Below are positions 6,096-11,815 of a stretch of 11,815 nt of DNA, in pieces (the first letter of the stretch is position 1; each line of letters starts with the position of its first letter). A program made the position numbers and the translations under genes. Origin of the DNA: Deltaproteobacteria bacterium UBA6930 (GTDB lineage: Bacteria; Myxococcota_A; UBA9160; UBA6930). The stretch spans positions 1 to 11,815 of the forward strand of contig DKAI01000070.1 in the NCBI GenBank assembly GCA_002450755.1, in the 5' to 3' direction. The notes beneath the pieces are model-generated. The model was given only the letters and a program-made list of their open reading frames with translations. It was not told where the DNA came from and did no database searches.

Positions 6096-6821
6096 TTAAA
6101 ACTCAACCTGAATTGGAGAATCGATTCTAATAGCGCTCGGTGTTACATGTGTCCTAATAGCAAAAACTTCAACTCCGTTATCAATGGCCTTGCGTAAAGA
6201 CTTTCCGTAATTGGGATCGATATCATCAGCGATCGAAAACACGTCGCAATCTGACCTCTGGATTATAAACATAAGAACTGCTCTGTTTCCTTTTCTGGAA
6301 AGATCAGACAAAAGTTCTGCATGTTTTTTCCCTCTTCTAGTAACGCTATCAGGAAACAGAGCTTTGTTGCGTGAAGACATCGTCACGCTTTTAACTTCAA
6401 CATACGTTGTTCTCAGATCAACAAAATTTCCGGAAAGTACAAAATCTAATCGAGAATTCTCTCCAACACGAACTTCACTTTTGATCTCAGGATAATCGGA
6501 TAAACTCTCAAGAAAATTTTTTTCTAAAATACACTTGGCGATCTGATTAGCTCGGATAGTGTGCAAACCAACCCAAACATTTCCAATTTCGATCATCTCC
6601 AAGGTATGTTTTAACTTTCGCTTCGGGTTTTTGGAGGTAGTACACCAAACAGGTGCACTCTCTCGAAGTAAATCACGCATACTGCCAGGGTTAGGGCAGT
6701 GAACTGTCAGCTCGCTTCCATCGCTAACCTTAATATCTGCGAAGAAACGCTTGTATCGTCTGATAAACAGACCTTTAAGATCAGCGGAAACTTGGATCTG
6801 CAGCAATTTTAGTCCAGCCAT
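6096..6821 (-). CDS. sfsA: SfsA family protein (sugar fermentation stimulation protein homologue)
   Basis: 241 residues with ATG at 6821, chosen because family members begin about 15 residues before LFIRRYKRFFADI. A longer frame starts with GTG at 6860 but only adds residues within the upstream gene. Family marks are RRYKRFFADIKVSDG at 21-35, HCPNPGSMRDLL at 41-52, SRLDFVLSG at 123-131, YVEVKSVTM at 140-148 and ALFPDSVTRRGKKHAELL at 154-171. Asp126 with the E-x-K of VEVK (Glu142, Lys144) is the PD-(D/E)XK-like nuclease core noted for SfsA. In E. coli the protein binds DNA and was linked to maltose metabolism; its true role is unsettled. It overlaps the M23 peptidase gene by 13 nt and is followed by mutY after 6 nt, so translation is likely coupled. 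Confidence 0.9.
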   Translation of the reverse strand: MAGLKLLQIQVSADLKGLFIRRYKRFFADIKVSDGSELTVHCPNPGSMRDLLRESAPVWCTTSKNPKRKLKHTLEMIEIGNVWVGLHTIRANQIAKCILEKNFLESLSDYPEIKSEVRVGENSRLDFVLSGNFVDLRTTYVEVKSVTMSSRNKALFPDSVTRRGKKHAELLSDLSRKGNRAVLMFIIQRSDCDVFSIADDIDPNYGKSLRKAIDNGVEVFAIRTHVTPSAIRIDSPIQVEF

Positions 6822-8176
6822 TTCTCGACGTGGTCGTTTACCCACTTGGGATCCCACCACTCTTTTGGATCAACATAATGTCCGTTCACGAGTACAGAGA
6901 AATGCAGATGATCACCGCCCGCCAAACCAGTTTTACCGGACCTGCCAACTTCGGACCCTTGATCAACATGTTGATCAACTCTCACGCTTATTTGAGAAAG
7001 ATGAGCATATAGCGTAAAGAGTCCTAACCCGTGATCAATAAGCAGACAGTTTCCGTAGATTCCCATATCGCCCGCAAAAACAACTCTTCCTGAATTAGCC
7101 GCATCGATCGGAGCGTTAGCCGTTGAAGCTAGATCGTATCCGGAATGAATTGCTCTTGACACCGCCTCACCTTTCCAAAAATAGGTTCGATTTTCTGCAT
7201 AGCGGCTGGTTACTGCCGAATTCCGCATTTGTGTAAATGCTCCGCTCCAGAGACGGGCACTTGATGTAGCCGTCACTAACTCCTTAATCTTCTCTTCATT
7301 GGCAAAGCGCTCTTCTTCGTTTATCAAGATAAATGCCTTCACATAATCATCGGATGGCGTTCGACCCAGATGAGTAGCTAACTTGGGAATTTTATTATCG
7401 ATGAATTTTTTTGGTAACGTAATACGAACATCGGCAAATCGTCTCTCCTTAATCCGCGCAGGAAAATCGACCTTGCTTATATTTCCCGCGAGATCTGTCG
7501 CAATTAACACTATTTCTGGATCGGCAGAGGCTTTCCATGGCAAGGTAAAAAATGAGATATAACGGTTGTCGTGTTTTTCTAGGTCGCCAGAGGTAACGTT
7601 GTCTGTTGACAAGAGAAAGCCAGGAAAATATTCATCGTCAACTGAGACACCTGAATGTTTCGTCTTCTCAGAAACAGTATAGACCGCTACAGCAGATCCC
7701 CCCCGGCGAACGTAAGTCAAACCCTTCTCCGACTTTATCGAAGGAGGAGTAAGATCAACTAGAATTGGGATCTCAATTTTAGTTATGTTGCCCCTCCACC
7801 ATGTTAACCATGACCAGTCGCTGGCCTCGAGTTTGAGAAGAAACTCCCCCTCTTCAGAAATGCCTAGCTCCTTTGGAACGACCCGTACCTTCAGCTTTAT
7901 GCTCTTCGGTCCCTCCCCAAAGACCAGGCTTCCCGCGAAAGAACGGTTCATCAGCTTCAAATCTTTCCCGAACACCTCCACGGTTGCACTCGCCTCACGA
8001 AGGCCACTCCCTAGATCTTCTAGAGATAGCTCAACCTCTTCTCCCTCAAGATTAATGTGAAGAAATTCAGGCGCATGAATCTGAGGACTCGTGGTCTCAA
8101 ATCTTTCGAACGACAGAAATCCAGTCGTTGCAACAGCCAAGGCCAAAAACATTGAAATTGGTTTTGAGATGGACAA
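6809..8176 (-). CDS. M23-family (LytM-like) metallopeptidase, exported or membrane-anchored
   Basis: 455 residues from TTG at 8176, supported by GAGGG 6 nt upstream; an ATG at codon 9 (8152) is the alternative. The N-terminus (KPISMFLALAVATTGFLSF) is a signal peptide or signal anchor. A long beta-rich region follows, with an Ig-like stretch at about 147-245 (DLTPPSI to DLAGNISKVDFPA), then a linker domain, and the C-terminal M23 domain from about 325. Zinc ligands His344 and Asp348 (HSGYD) and His425 (HLH at 423-425), plus His392 (LYAHLS), are all present, so it should be active, presumably cutting peptidoglycan cross-bridges. I have the impression that this architecture is common in deltaproteobacterial M23 proteins. 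First gene of the M23-sfsA-mutY-smr operon; its end overlaps sfsA. Confidence 0.9.
   Translation of the reverse strand: MSISKPISMFLALAVATTGFLSFERFETTSPQIHAPEFLHINLEGEEVELSLEDLGSGLREASATVEVFGKDLKLMNRSFAGSLVFGEGPKSIKLKVRVVPKELGISEEGEFLLKLEASDWSWLTWWRGNITKIEIPILVDLTPPSIKSEKGLTYVRRGGSAVAVYTVSEKTKHSGVSVDDEYFPGFLLSTDNVTSGDLEKHDNRYISFFTLPWKASADPEIVLIATDLAGNISKVDFPARIKERRFADVRITLPKKFIDNKIPKLATHLGRTPSDDYVKAFILINEEERFANEEKIKELVTATSSARLWSGAFTQMRNSAVTSRYAENRTYFWKGEAVSRAIHSGYDLASTANAPIDAANSGRVVFAGDMGIYGNCLLIDHGLGLFTLYAHLSQISVRVDQHVDQGSEVGRSGKTGLAGGDHLHFSVLVNGHYVDPKEWWDPKWVNDHVEKWLD
6959..6978. repeat. 20 bp perfect palindrome inside the M23 gene
   Basis: The 20 bp from TTGATCAACA to TGTTGATCAA is its own reverse complement. 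It encodes the VDQHVDQ stretch of the peptidase, where two identically coded V-D-Q triplets flank CAT, so coding repetition explains most of the symmetry. A binding site within the gene is possible but unsupported. Confidence 0.5.
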
Positions 8177-8284
8177 ATTGGACCCTCTTTTGTGGAGATT
8201 CTAGCGTTCGTTAGCCGCTGTAACTTCGAGAACTAATTATTTGCAATAAGAACGGGAAGAAGAATTGACGTAGCACTTTCCTTC

Positions 8285-8305
8285 GCCGATTGTTATCCGA
8301 TCGGC
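8285..8305. promoter_or_regulatory. 6 bp inverted repeat in the leader of the histidine phosphatase gene
   Basis: GCCGAT (8285-8290) and ATCGGC (8300-8305) are separated by 9 bp, directly before the AAAGGAG ribosome site (8311-8317). It could be an operator half-site pair or an RNA hairpin in the leader. A TTGACG that would serve as a -35 box lies at 8265-8270, but the best -10 (TGTTAT, 8291-8296) is 20 bp away, too far to be convincing. Confidence 0.3.
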
Positions 8306-8325
8306 CATCAAAAGGAGATCGTTTA

Positions 8326-8943
8326 ATGGGGCGGCTACGCGAGTTAATTCTAATCAGACATGGGGAAACCGAAGGTGAATCAAGCATACGATACTACGGA
8401 AGCACCGATGTCGACCTCTCCCTCCAAGGACGTGAGCAAATGCGCAGAGCTTCGGGAGAACTCTCTGGGCGAGAGATAGACCTTGTAGGAGCTAGTCCGA
8501 TGAAGAGATCTTGGAAAGGTGCTGCTATCGTTAGCAGAGGAGCCCAGGTCCGCCTTTTTGAGGCATTCCGAGAGGTCGACTTCGGACGATGGGAAGGTTT
8601 CACTGATCAAGAAATTCAAGATACAGATCCGACCCGTTACTCTGAATGGAAAAACTCCGGGGAGGACTTTACATATCCAAGCGGTGAGTCTAGAACCGCC
8701 TTTAAACAGCGAGTATCTCGAGAACTCGCAGGGCTTCTCGAAGAGGAAGCATCAAGTGCGCTTCTCGTTCTTCACAAAGGCGTAATCCGTATACTCGTAG
8801 ATATTTTAACCGGCCAATCACTAGATGAAGGCAAACCAGAACTTGGTCAAGCACTTTTTCTAACAAGAGAGGATGAGACCGTCTGGTCCCTCGGAAGCAA
8901 GTCAAGCAACCCCAACGGGCTTGCTAAACTCGCTGAGTCCTAG
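8326..8943 (+). CDS. histidine phosphatase family protein (phosphoglycerate mutase/CobC-like)
   Basis: 205 residues from ATG at 8326, chosen because AAAGGAG ends 8 nt before it; a TTG at 8290 in the same frame has no such signal. Motifs are LILIRHGETEGE at 7-18 with the phosphorylated His12 in RHG, SPMKRS at 58-63 (Arg61), the acid Glu83 in FREVDFGRWEG, and His150 in VLHKGVIR. The order and the FGRWEG and YPSGES segments resemble alpha-ribazole phosphatase CobC and related small phosphatases, but substrate cannot be fixed from sequence. The last motif has Lys where most members have Gly (usually HGG). It is divergent from the M23 operon and convergent with the hydrolase ending at 9015. Confidence 0.85.
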   Translation: MGRLRELILIRHGETEGESSIRYYGSTDVDLSLQGREQMRRASGELSGREIDLVGASPMKRSWKGAAIVSRGAQVRLFEAFREVDFGRWEGFTDQEIQDTDPTRYSEWKNSGEDFTYPSGESRTAFKQRVSRELAGLLEEEASSALLVLHKGVIRILVDILTGQSLDEGKPELGQALFLTREDETVWSLGSKSSNPNGLAKLAES

Positions 8944-9014
8944 CCCAACCAAAAAAAGTTTTTTGCCCTTACAGGGTGCGTCTCCGGCAGGGTCTGTGGT
9001 TGTCCAATTCAGTA
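8944..9014 (-). terminator. convergent intergenic region with a weak minus-strand terminator candidate
   Basis: These 71 bp separate the stops of the histidine phosphatase and the alpha/beta hydrolase. On the minus strand CCCT-GTA-AGGG (8976-8966) is followed 8 nt later by seven T (8957-8951), preceded by six A that could pair with them. The stem is short, so this is only a candidate for the hydrolase transcript. For the plus strand, GGGCT near 8918 and AGCCC at 8942-8946 could pair ahead of the A/T tract, also weakly. Confidence 0.25.
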
Positions 9015-9860
9015 CTAAGCCACACCCCTAATTTCGTCCAGATACGGCATCAGATATTCCTTAAATACGACGGGATTTTCACTCATCGGAAAGTGGCCTA
9101 CCTTTTTCATGGTTTTGAAACTCGCTCCCGGCACCTCCGCGACTAATTGTTTCGTCATTTCCGGGCTTACTGACCAATCGTATTCTCCAGTAAGAAGGTA
9201 TATCGGTATCTCGTCTGTGTTGATCTGACGCGCCTTTTCATTCGTGTCGTAAGCGAAGTAATAGTTTAAATCACCTCGAAATACTGGTGGTCCTCCCTGG
9301 CTATAACACCAAGCTGTTTCTCGTCGGCGGTTTTCCGGACTTAGGGGAGCCATTATGCTCATCATCATATTGCCTTTGTTGGCGTTGCTTATACGAGGAT
9401 GATGGAAGAAGGATGGATCAAAGTCCCCACTATCGAGCCCCGACTCGATGCCGACGACGGCACGGAAGGAAGCTGGATGATTTAAAGCTAAGTCAATCGC
9501 TACTTGGCCTCCCATCGAACATCCCATAAACACTGGTCGTTCCGCATCGAGAGCCGCACAAATCTCTAGGATGAAACGCATAAACCAATGACCTTCAAGT
9601 TTGTAGTCTTCGGTCCACCAGTTCGTTCCTTCTGGGGGAACCGATTTTCCATGGAAAGGTAGATCCCACGCAATGACTCGGAAGTTGTCTGTGATATCGC
9701 TATCTCCGAGGAGATGACGCCACTGTCTGCTATCCGAACCGGCCGTATGCTGACAGACCAAAGGGATTCCTTGGCCCGCTTCCTCGTAATAAACACGATA
9801 GTCAATACCATCAAGTTCCACATGGACATATCGTCCAACAACATCTTCTATTTTCGCCAT
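9015..9860 (-). CDS. alpha/beta hydrolase, substrate unknown
   Basis: 281 residues, a typical single-domain cytoplasmic alpha/beta hydrolase. IPLVCQHTAGSDSRQWRHLL at 32-51 is the oxyanion loop, with HTAGSDSRQ in place of the usual HGxxxS. AWDLPFHGKS at 64-73 is the strand 4 segment. Nucleophile Ser115 lies in MGCSMGGQ, acid Asp228 in LTGEYDWSVSP and His256 in VGHFPMSENP, so the triad is complete. ATG at 9860 has AGGAG 8 nt upstream. There is no signal peptide. It follows the SCP2-like gene by 11 nt in the same direction, so the two are likely cotranscribed and may act on one hydrophobic substrate. Ester, lactone or C-C-bond hydrolysis, or a haloperoxidase-like activity, cannot be told apart here. 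Confidence 0.82.
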   Translation of the reverse strand: MAKIEDVVGRYVHVELDGIDYRVYYEEAGQGIPLVCQHTAGSDSRQWRHLLGDSDITDNFRVIAWDLPFHGKSVPPEGTNWWTEDYKLEGHWFMRFILEICAALDAERPVFMGCSMGGQVAIDLALNHPASFRAVVGIESGLDSGDFDPSFFHHPRISNANKGNMMMSIMAPLSPENRRRETAWCYSQGGPPVFRGDLNYYFAYDTNEKARQINTDEIPIYLLTGEYDWSVSPEMTKQLVAEVPGASFKTMKKVGHFPMSENPVVFKEYLMPYLDEIRGVA

Positions 9861-9871
9861 AATCGTTACTC

Positions 9872-10249
9872 CTAACTTATCCGCGCATGAGCGCGGAGGA
9901 GGTCGACCACTCGGTTGAGCGCTCCTAAGTATGCCATTGCGCCTTCAATATCCCCGCCCCACGAAATATCATGAAAGCAAACGGAAGAAAAGACGTGATG
10001 GTAATAGGGCTTCGGGATTGGCTCCAGAGCTTTCTTCCATTCTTCCTCCGGGCCGGTGAGAAGGATATCGCTCTGCTCAATTTCTTTAGCCTCGCGAATT
10101 TCAATAACTTTGCCGTCACGAATCTTTAAAAGCGACTTGAAGTCGCCAAGTCCGAGATGCAAGTCCGTCTCCCAGAACTCCGAAGCTACCGAAAACTCCC
10201 CATCACTATTCAAAATGTCCCGGAACTGTTCCCTATTAAATTGGATCAC
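9872..10249 (-). CDS. small protein with possible SCP2-like lipid-binding fold
   Basis: 125 residues from GTG at 10249, preferred because GGGAG lies 6 nt before it; the TTG two codons earlier touches that SD. I do not recognise the family with certainty. The order is FWETDLHLGLGDFKSLLKIRDGKVIEIREA, then a charged stretch with SDILLTGPEEEWKKAL, then SWGGDIEGAMAYLGALNRVVDLLRA. This resembles the SCP2 sterol-carrier pattern of beta strands with a G-K-V turn, an aD..I.GP...W segment, then a G-D element and a closing helix. A cytoplasmic lipid or acyl carrier or accessory subunit for the adjacent hydrolase is a guess from fold and context. There is no signal peptide or membrane segment. It is divergent from the MenH-like gene. 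Confidence 0.7.
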   Translation of the reverse strand: MIQFNREQFRDILNSDGEFSVASEFWETDLHLGLGDFKSLLKIRDGKVIEIREAKEIEQSDILLTGPEEEWKKALEPIPKPYYHHVFSSVCFHDISWGGDIEGAMAYLGALNRVVDLLRAHARIS

Positions 10250-10310
10250 GTGCAACTCCCATAGAAAAACCCTTCGACAGTCATCATACTACCTCGACCC
10301 CCAAAAAAGA

Positions 10311-10324
10311 AGGAGCGGAAAATG
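10311..10324 (+). promoter_or_regulatory. strong ribosome site and ATG placed out of frame with the MenH-like gene
   Basis: AGGAG at 10311-10315 (within GAAGGAG), a 6 nt spacer and ATG at 10322 form the best start signal of this region. As sequenced, the ATG frame runs through the G9 tract and stops at TAA 10391-10393 after 23 codons (start MSRGGDGTGN). One G fewer would connect it to the hydrolase frame. Confidence 0.55.
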
Positions 10325-10328
10325 TCCC

Positions 10329-10337
10329 GGGGGGGGG
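10329..10337 (+). repeat. run of nine G at the start of the MenH-like gene
   Basis: Three C (10326-10328) are followed by nine G, five bases after a well-placed ATG. Such tracts slip during replication, transcription and sequencing. With eight G the ATG at 10322 reads MSRGGTGPAIQQYN and continues straight into the alpha/beta hydrolase. Confidence 0.85.
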
Positions 10338-10370
10338 ACGGGACCGGCAATACAACAGTACAACTGCGGA

Positions 10371-11183
10371 GTGACTTCTCTTCCTTCTTATAAAGTACTC
10401 GAAGGCACGGGACGGCCTCTGGTTTTGATCCACGGAGTACTCTCGAGTAATCGGCAGTGGGAACCAAACTTACGCGCGCTATCCACGGTGGCACAACCGG
10501 TTTTACTAGAGCTGTTTGGGCATGGAAACTCGCCTTCTCCTCAAAACACTTCCAGCTACACTCCCGAGAGCTATGCAACCGCACTCGAAGAAATACGAAG
10601 AACTCTTCGCGCAGAATCTTTATCTCTCGTGGGCTACTCGCTGGGAGCGAGAATCACTTTTGAATATGCCCTTCGCCATCCCAACAGAGTCAGTGCACAT
10701 ATAGTCACAAATTCTTTGTCGGCCTTCTCGACTCCCGAATGGATTAAAACAACTCGAAAAGTCATGGCCGGTATTGAGCAGGATGTTTTAAAACGTGGTC
10801 GTCCCGCAATCGAAGCGATGCCCATTCACCCGAAAAATAGCTCTCGTCTCGATCGAAACATGAAAGAAGGGCTTTGCAACGATCTGGCCTTGAGTGACCC
10901 CATCGGTATCGCCCACACGACCACAATTACGGCCCTCTCCCCACCCCTCACTAAACGAATGCTGGATAACAAGGTCCCCACTCTTCTTACCTGTGGCCGC
11001 CTAGAAAAGCGATTTCAGGACCGCAGAGATTGGGCCGAAAAGCATGTCCCCAACCTTTCTGTCGTAGACCTCAATGCTGCGCACGCGGTAAATGTCGAAG
11101 CCGCAAAGGAGTGGAATACCGTAGTCGTGGATTTCTTAAAAAAACACGCTGGCGACCAGAATAACCCTAGCGTTCACGCCTGA
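10371..11183 (+). CDS. MenH-like alpha/beta hydrolase, start possibly frameshifted
   Basis: 270 residues from GTG at 10371, the only usable in-frame start that does not run into the opposite gene. It has no spaced SD (GGA touches the codon). LVLIHGVLSSNRQW at 17-30, LELFGHGNS at 46-54, nucleophile Ser90 in LVGYSLGARITFEYALRHP, acid in CGRLEKRF (Glu212 where most members have Asp) and His238 in NAAHAVNVEAAKEWN match the layout of MenH (2-succinyl-6-hydroxy-cyclohexadiene-carboxylate synthase of menaquinone synthesis) and its relatives. No other men gene is nearby, so another hydrolase activity is equally possible. A better start (ATG 10322) is separated by a G9 tract that breaks the frame; corrected for one G, the protein gains 16 residues. 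The last 17 bp overlap folB convergently. Confidence 0.72.
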   Translation: MTSLPSYKVLEGTGRPLVLIHGVLSSNRQWEPNLRALSTVAQPVLLELFGHGNSPSPQNTSSYTPESYATALEEIRRTLRAESLSLVGYSLGARITFEYALRHPNRVSAHIVTNSLSAFSTPEWIKTTRKVMAGIEQDVLKRGRPAIEAMPIHPKNSSRLDRNMKEGLCNDLALSDPIGIAHTTTITALSPPLTKRMLDNKVPTLLTCGRLEKRFQDRRDWAEKHVPNLSVVDLNAAHAVNVEAAKEWNTVVVDFLKKHAGDQNNPSVHA

Positions 11184-11532
11184 TCAGGACCCCGGCATGA
11201 TCTAACACACCAGCGATCGGCTTCGGCTTTCTGACAGCGATCGTAACTGCGAGCAGATCGAACTTCTCGAGTAAGGCGGTCGCAATCCTTTCTGCTAAAG
11301 CCTCCACCAAGCGGTGCTCCCGGCTTCCCGCGATAGCCTCTACTACATCGAAGATATCCTTGTAATTCACCGTATCACCGATTCGGTCGCTTTTCCCTGA
11401 AATGCTTAAATCTCGCTCTACCTCAAGATCGATTAAAACAGGTCGTCGCATTCGCCTCTCTGCGACGGTTACTCCAAGAGCGGCAGGGATTTCGATGCCC
11501 TCCAGAATGATAGTATCGACTGTTTCAGACAT
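11167..11532 (-). CDS. folB: dihydroneopterin aldolase
   Basis: 121 residues, the normal length. FolB cleaves 7,8-dihydroneopterin to 6-hydroxymethyl-dihydropterin and glycolaldehyde in folate synthesis, as a cytoplasmic ring-shaped oligomer. Family marks are IILEGIEIPAALGVTVAERRMRRPVLIDLEV at 8-38 with Glu25, the substrate loop TVNYKDIFDVVE at 54-65, RLVEALAERIA at 74-84 with Glu77, and the catalytic lysine region VRKPKPI at 100-106 (Lys102 by position). ATG at 11532 follows GAGGAG by 4 nt. Its 3' end overlaps the MenH-like gene by 17 bp on the opposite strand. Upstream it diverges from the aminotransferase across 56 bp. No other folate gene is in view. The related epimerase FolX is a less likely alternative. 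Confidence 0.93.
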   Translation of the reverse strand: MSETVDTIILEGIEIPAALGVTVAERRMRRPVLIDLEVERDLSISGKSDRIGDTVNYKDIFDVVEAIAGSREHRLVEALAERIATALLEKFDLLAVTIAVRKPKPIAGVLDHAGVLIRRER

Positions 11533-11588
11533 AATACTCCTCGGAATAGGGTCTAAAGGGTATCATGACTTACAACTAAGGAGGCACC
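11533..11588. promoter_or_regulatory. short divergent promoter region between folB and the aminotransferase
   Basis: These 56 bp carry the ribosome sites of both genes (GAGGAG for folB on the minus strand, AAGGAGG at 11578-11584 for the plus-strand gene), leaving about 35 bp for two promoters. I see no consensus -35/-10 pair. The promoters may overlap or extend into the coding sequences. Confidence 0.3.
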
Positions 11589-11815
11589 GTGTCTGAGGCG
11601 TTTGAAAGTGTTCAAAAGAGAGAAGCAAGACATTTTTTACCGGTAGTCAACAGAGTTCCAGTAGCCATCGTTTCAGGATCCGGTTCCAAGGTAACGGATA
11701 TTGATGGGAAAACGTACATCGACCTAACTGCCGGCTGGGGGGTAACTTCGATAGGTCACTGCCATCCAAGTCTTGCAAAAGCAATTGCTGACCAAGCCGC
11801 CACGCTAATGCAAAC
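11589..11815 (+). CDS. class III PLP-dependent aminotransferase, N-terminal part, acetylornithine aminotransferase-like
   Basis: Partial: 75 complete codons from GTG at 11589 to the right edge. AAGGAGG lies 4 nt before the GTG, a very strong ribosome site that fixes the start. The reading begins MSEAFESVQKREARHFLPVV and contains VSGSGSKVTDIDGKTYIDLTAGWGVTSIGHCHPSLAKAIADQA at about 28-70. That is the conserved N-terminal segment of subgroup III (fold type I) aminotransferases: G..V.D.DG..Y.DL..G......GH.HP. The wording fits ArgD-type acetylornithine/succinyldiaminopimelate aminotransferases best, with 4-aminobutyrate or other omega-aminotransferases as alternatives. The PLP lysine lies beyond the window. 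It is divergent from folB. Confidence 0.85.
   Translation, partial: MSEAFESVQKREARHFLPVVNRVPVAIVSGSGSKVTDIDGKTYIDLTAGWGVTSIGHCHPSLAKAIADQAATLMQ

Noticed and set aside
6822..6860. GTG start at 6860 for SfsA
   Set aside because: It adds 13 residues absent from the family pattern and lies inside the M23 coding sequence without an SD. ATG at 6821 fits family length.
8290..8325. Earlier TTG start for the histidine phosphatase
   Set aside because: The ATG at 8326 has a strong AAAGGAG at good spacing, and the conserved fold begins right after it. The extra 12 residues cover the inverted repeat and SD.
10056..10370. Long plus-strand open frame continuing upstream of the MenH-like gene, with an ATG at 10056
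   Set aside because: It runs antisense through the SCP2-like gene, has no ribosome site, and its translation there has no alpha/beta hydrolase features. The hydrolase fold begins only after about 10371.
1..11815. Mobile element, CRISPR array, toxin-antitoxin or defence island
   Set aside because: No regularly spaced repeats with spacers, terminal inverted repeats, transposase, integrase or recognisable toxin or defence domain is present. The window is mostly housekeeping genes.

Overview
This is a dense stretch of bacterial chromosome with intergenic gaps of 255 bp or less. Base composition is moderate, with no obvious compositional break. Genes sit on both strands, start codons include GTG and TTG, and Shine-Dalgarno (SD) sequences vary in strength. 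No rRNA, tRNA, CRISPR array, transposase, integrase or phage gene is visible. The gene set (chorismate synthase, MutY, SfsA, Smr, FolB, short CbiX, a stand-alone CinA-type domain, a DUF4079-like membrane protein, an M23 peptidase with a long beta-rich N-terminal part) suggests a free-living Gram-negative, possibly of a deltaproteobacteria-like or little-cultured marine lineage. That placement is inference.

Left part (1-2539): the 5' end of an MFS transporter reads off the left edge. A small two-helix membrane protein faces it divergently and runs convergent to a short CbiX-type chelatase. Ahead of cbiX, on the minus strand, a perfect TATAAT is followed by about 200 nt with several consecutive hairpins, the last followed by a T run. 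Divergent from this are a CinA/MoaB-like domain protein and a DUF4079-like putative haem-binding membrane protein, apparently cotranscribed.

Middle part (2553-8943): aroC (minus) and an exported dienelactone-hydrolase-like protein (plus) diverge from a 112 bp gap carrying three GGATC boxes at exact 20 bp steps. Next comes a tight four-gene minus-strand operon, transcribed M23 peptidase, sfsA, mutY, smr, with overlaps or a 6 nt gap at every junction. A histidine phosphatase diverges from its promoter region.

Right part (9015-11815): a minus-strand pair (SCP2-like small protein, then an alpha/beta hydrolase) diverges from a MenH-like alpha/beta hydrolase. The best start signal of the latter (SD plus ATG at 10322) is put out of frame by a run of nine G residues. 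Removing one G would join it to the hydrolase frame, so this is a candidate phase-variable gene, a frameshift mutation or a sequence error. folB overlaps the end of this gene convergently, and a class III aminotransferase (ArgD-like) begins divergently and leaves the right edge.

Most of the window is housekeeping (aromatic amino acid, folate, tetrapyrrole, DNA repair and envelope genes). I do not see a complete novel defence or biosynthetic system. The points most worth checking are the G9 tract, the structured leader before cbiX, the 20 bp-spaced boxes, and the uncharacterised SCP2-like/hydrolase pair.
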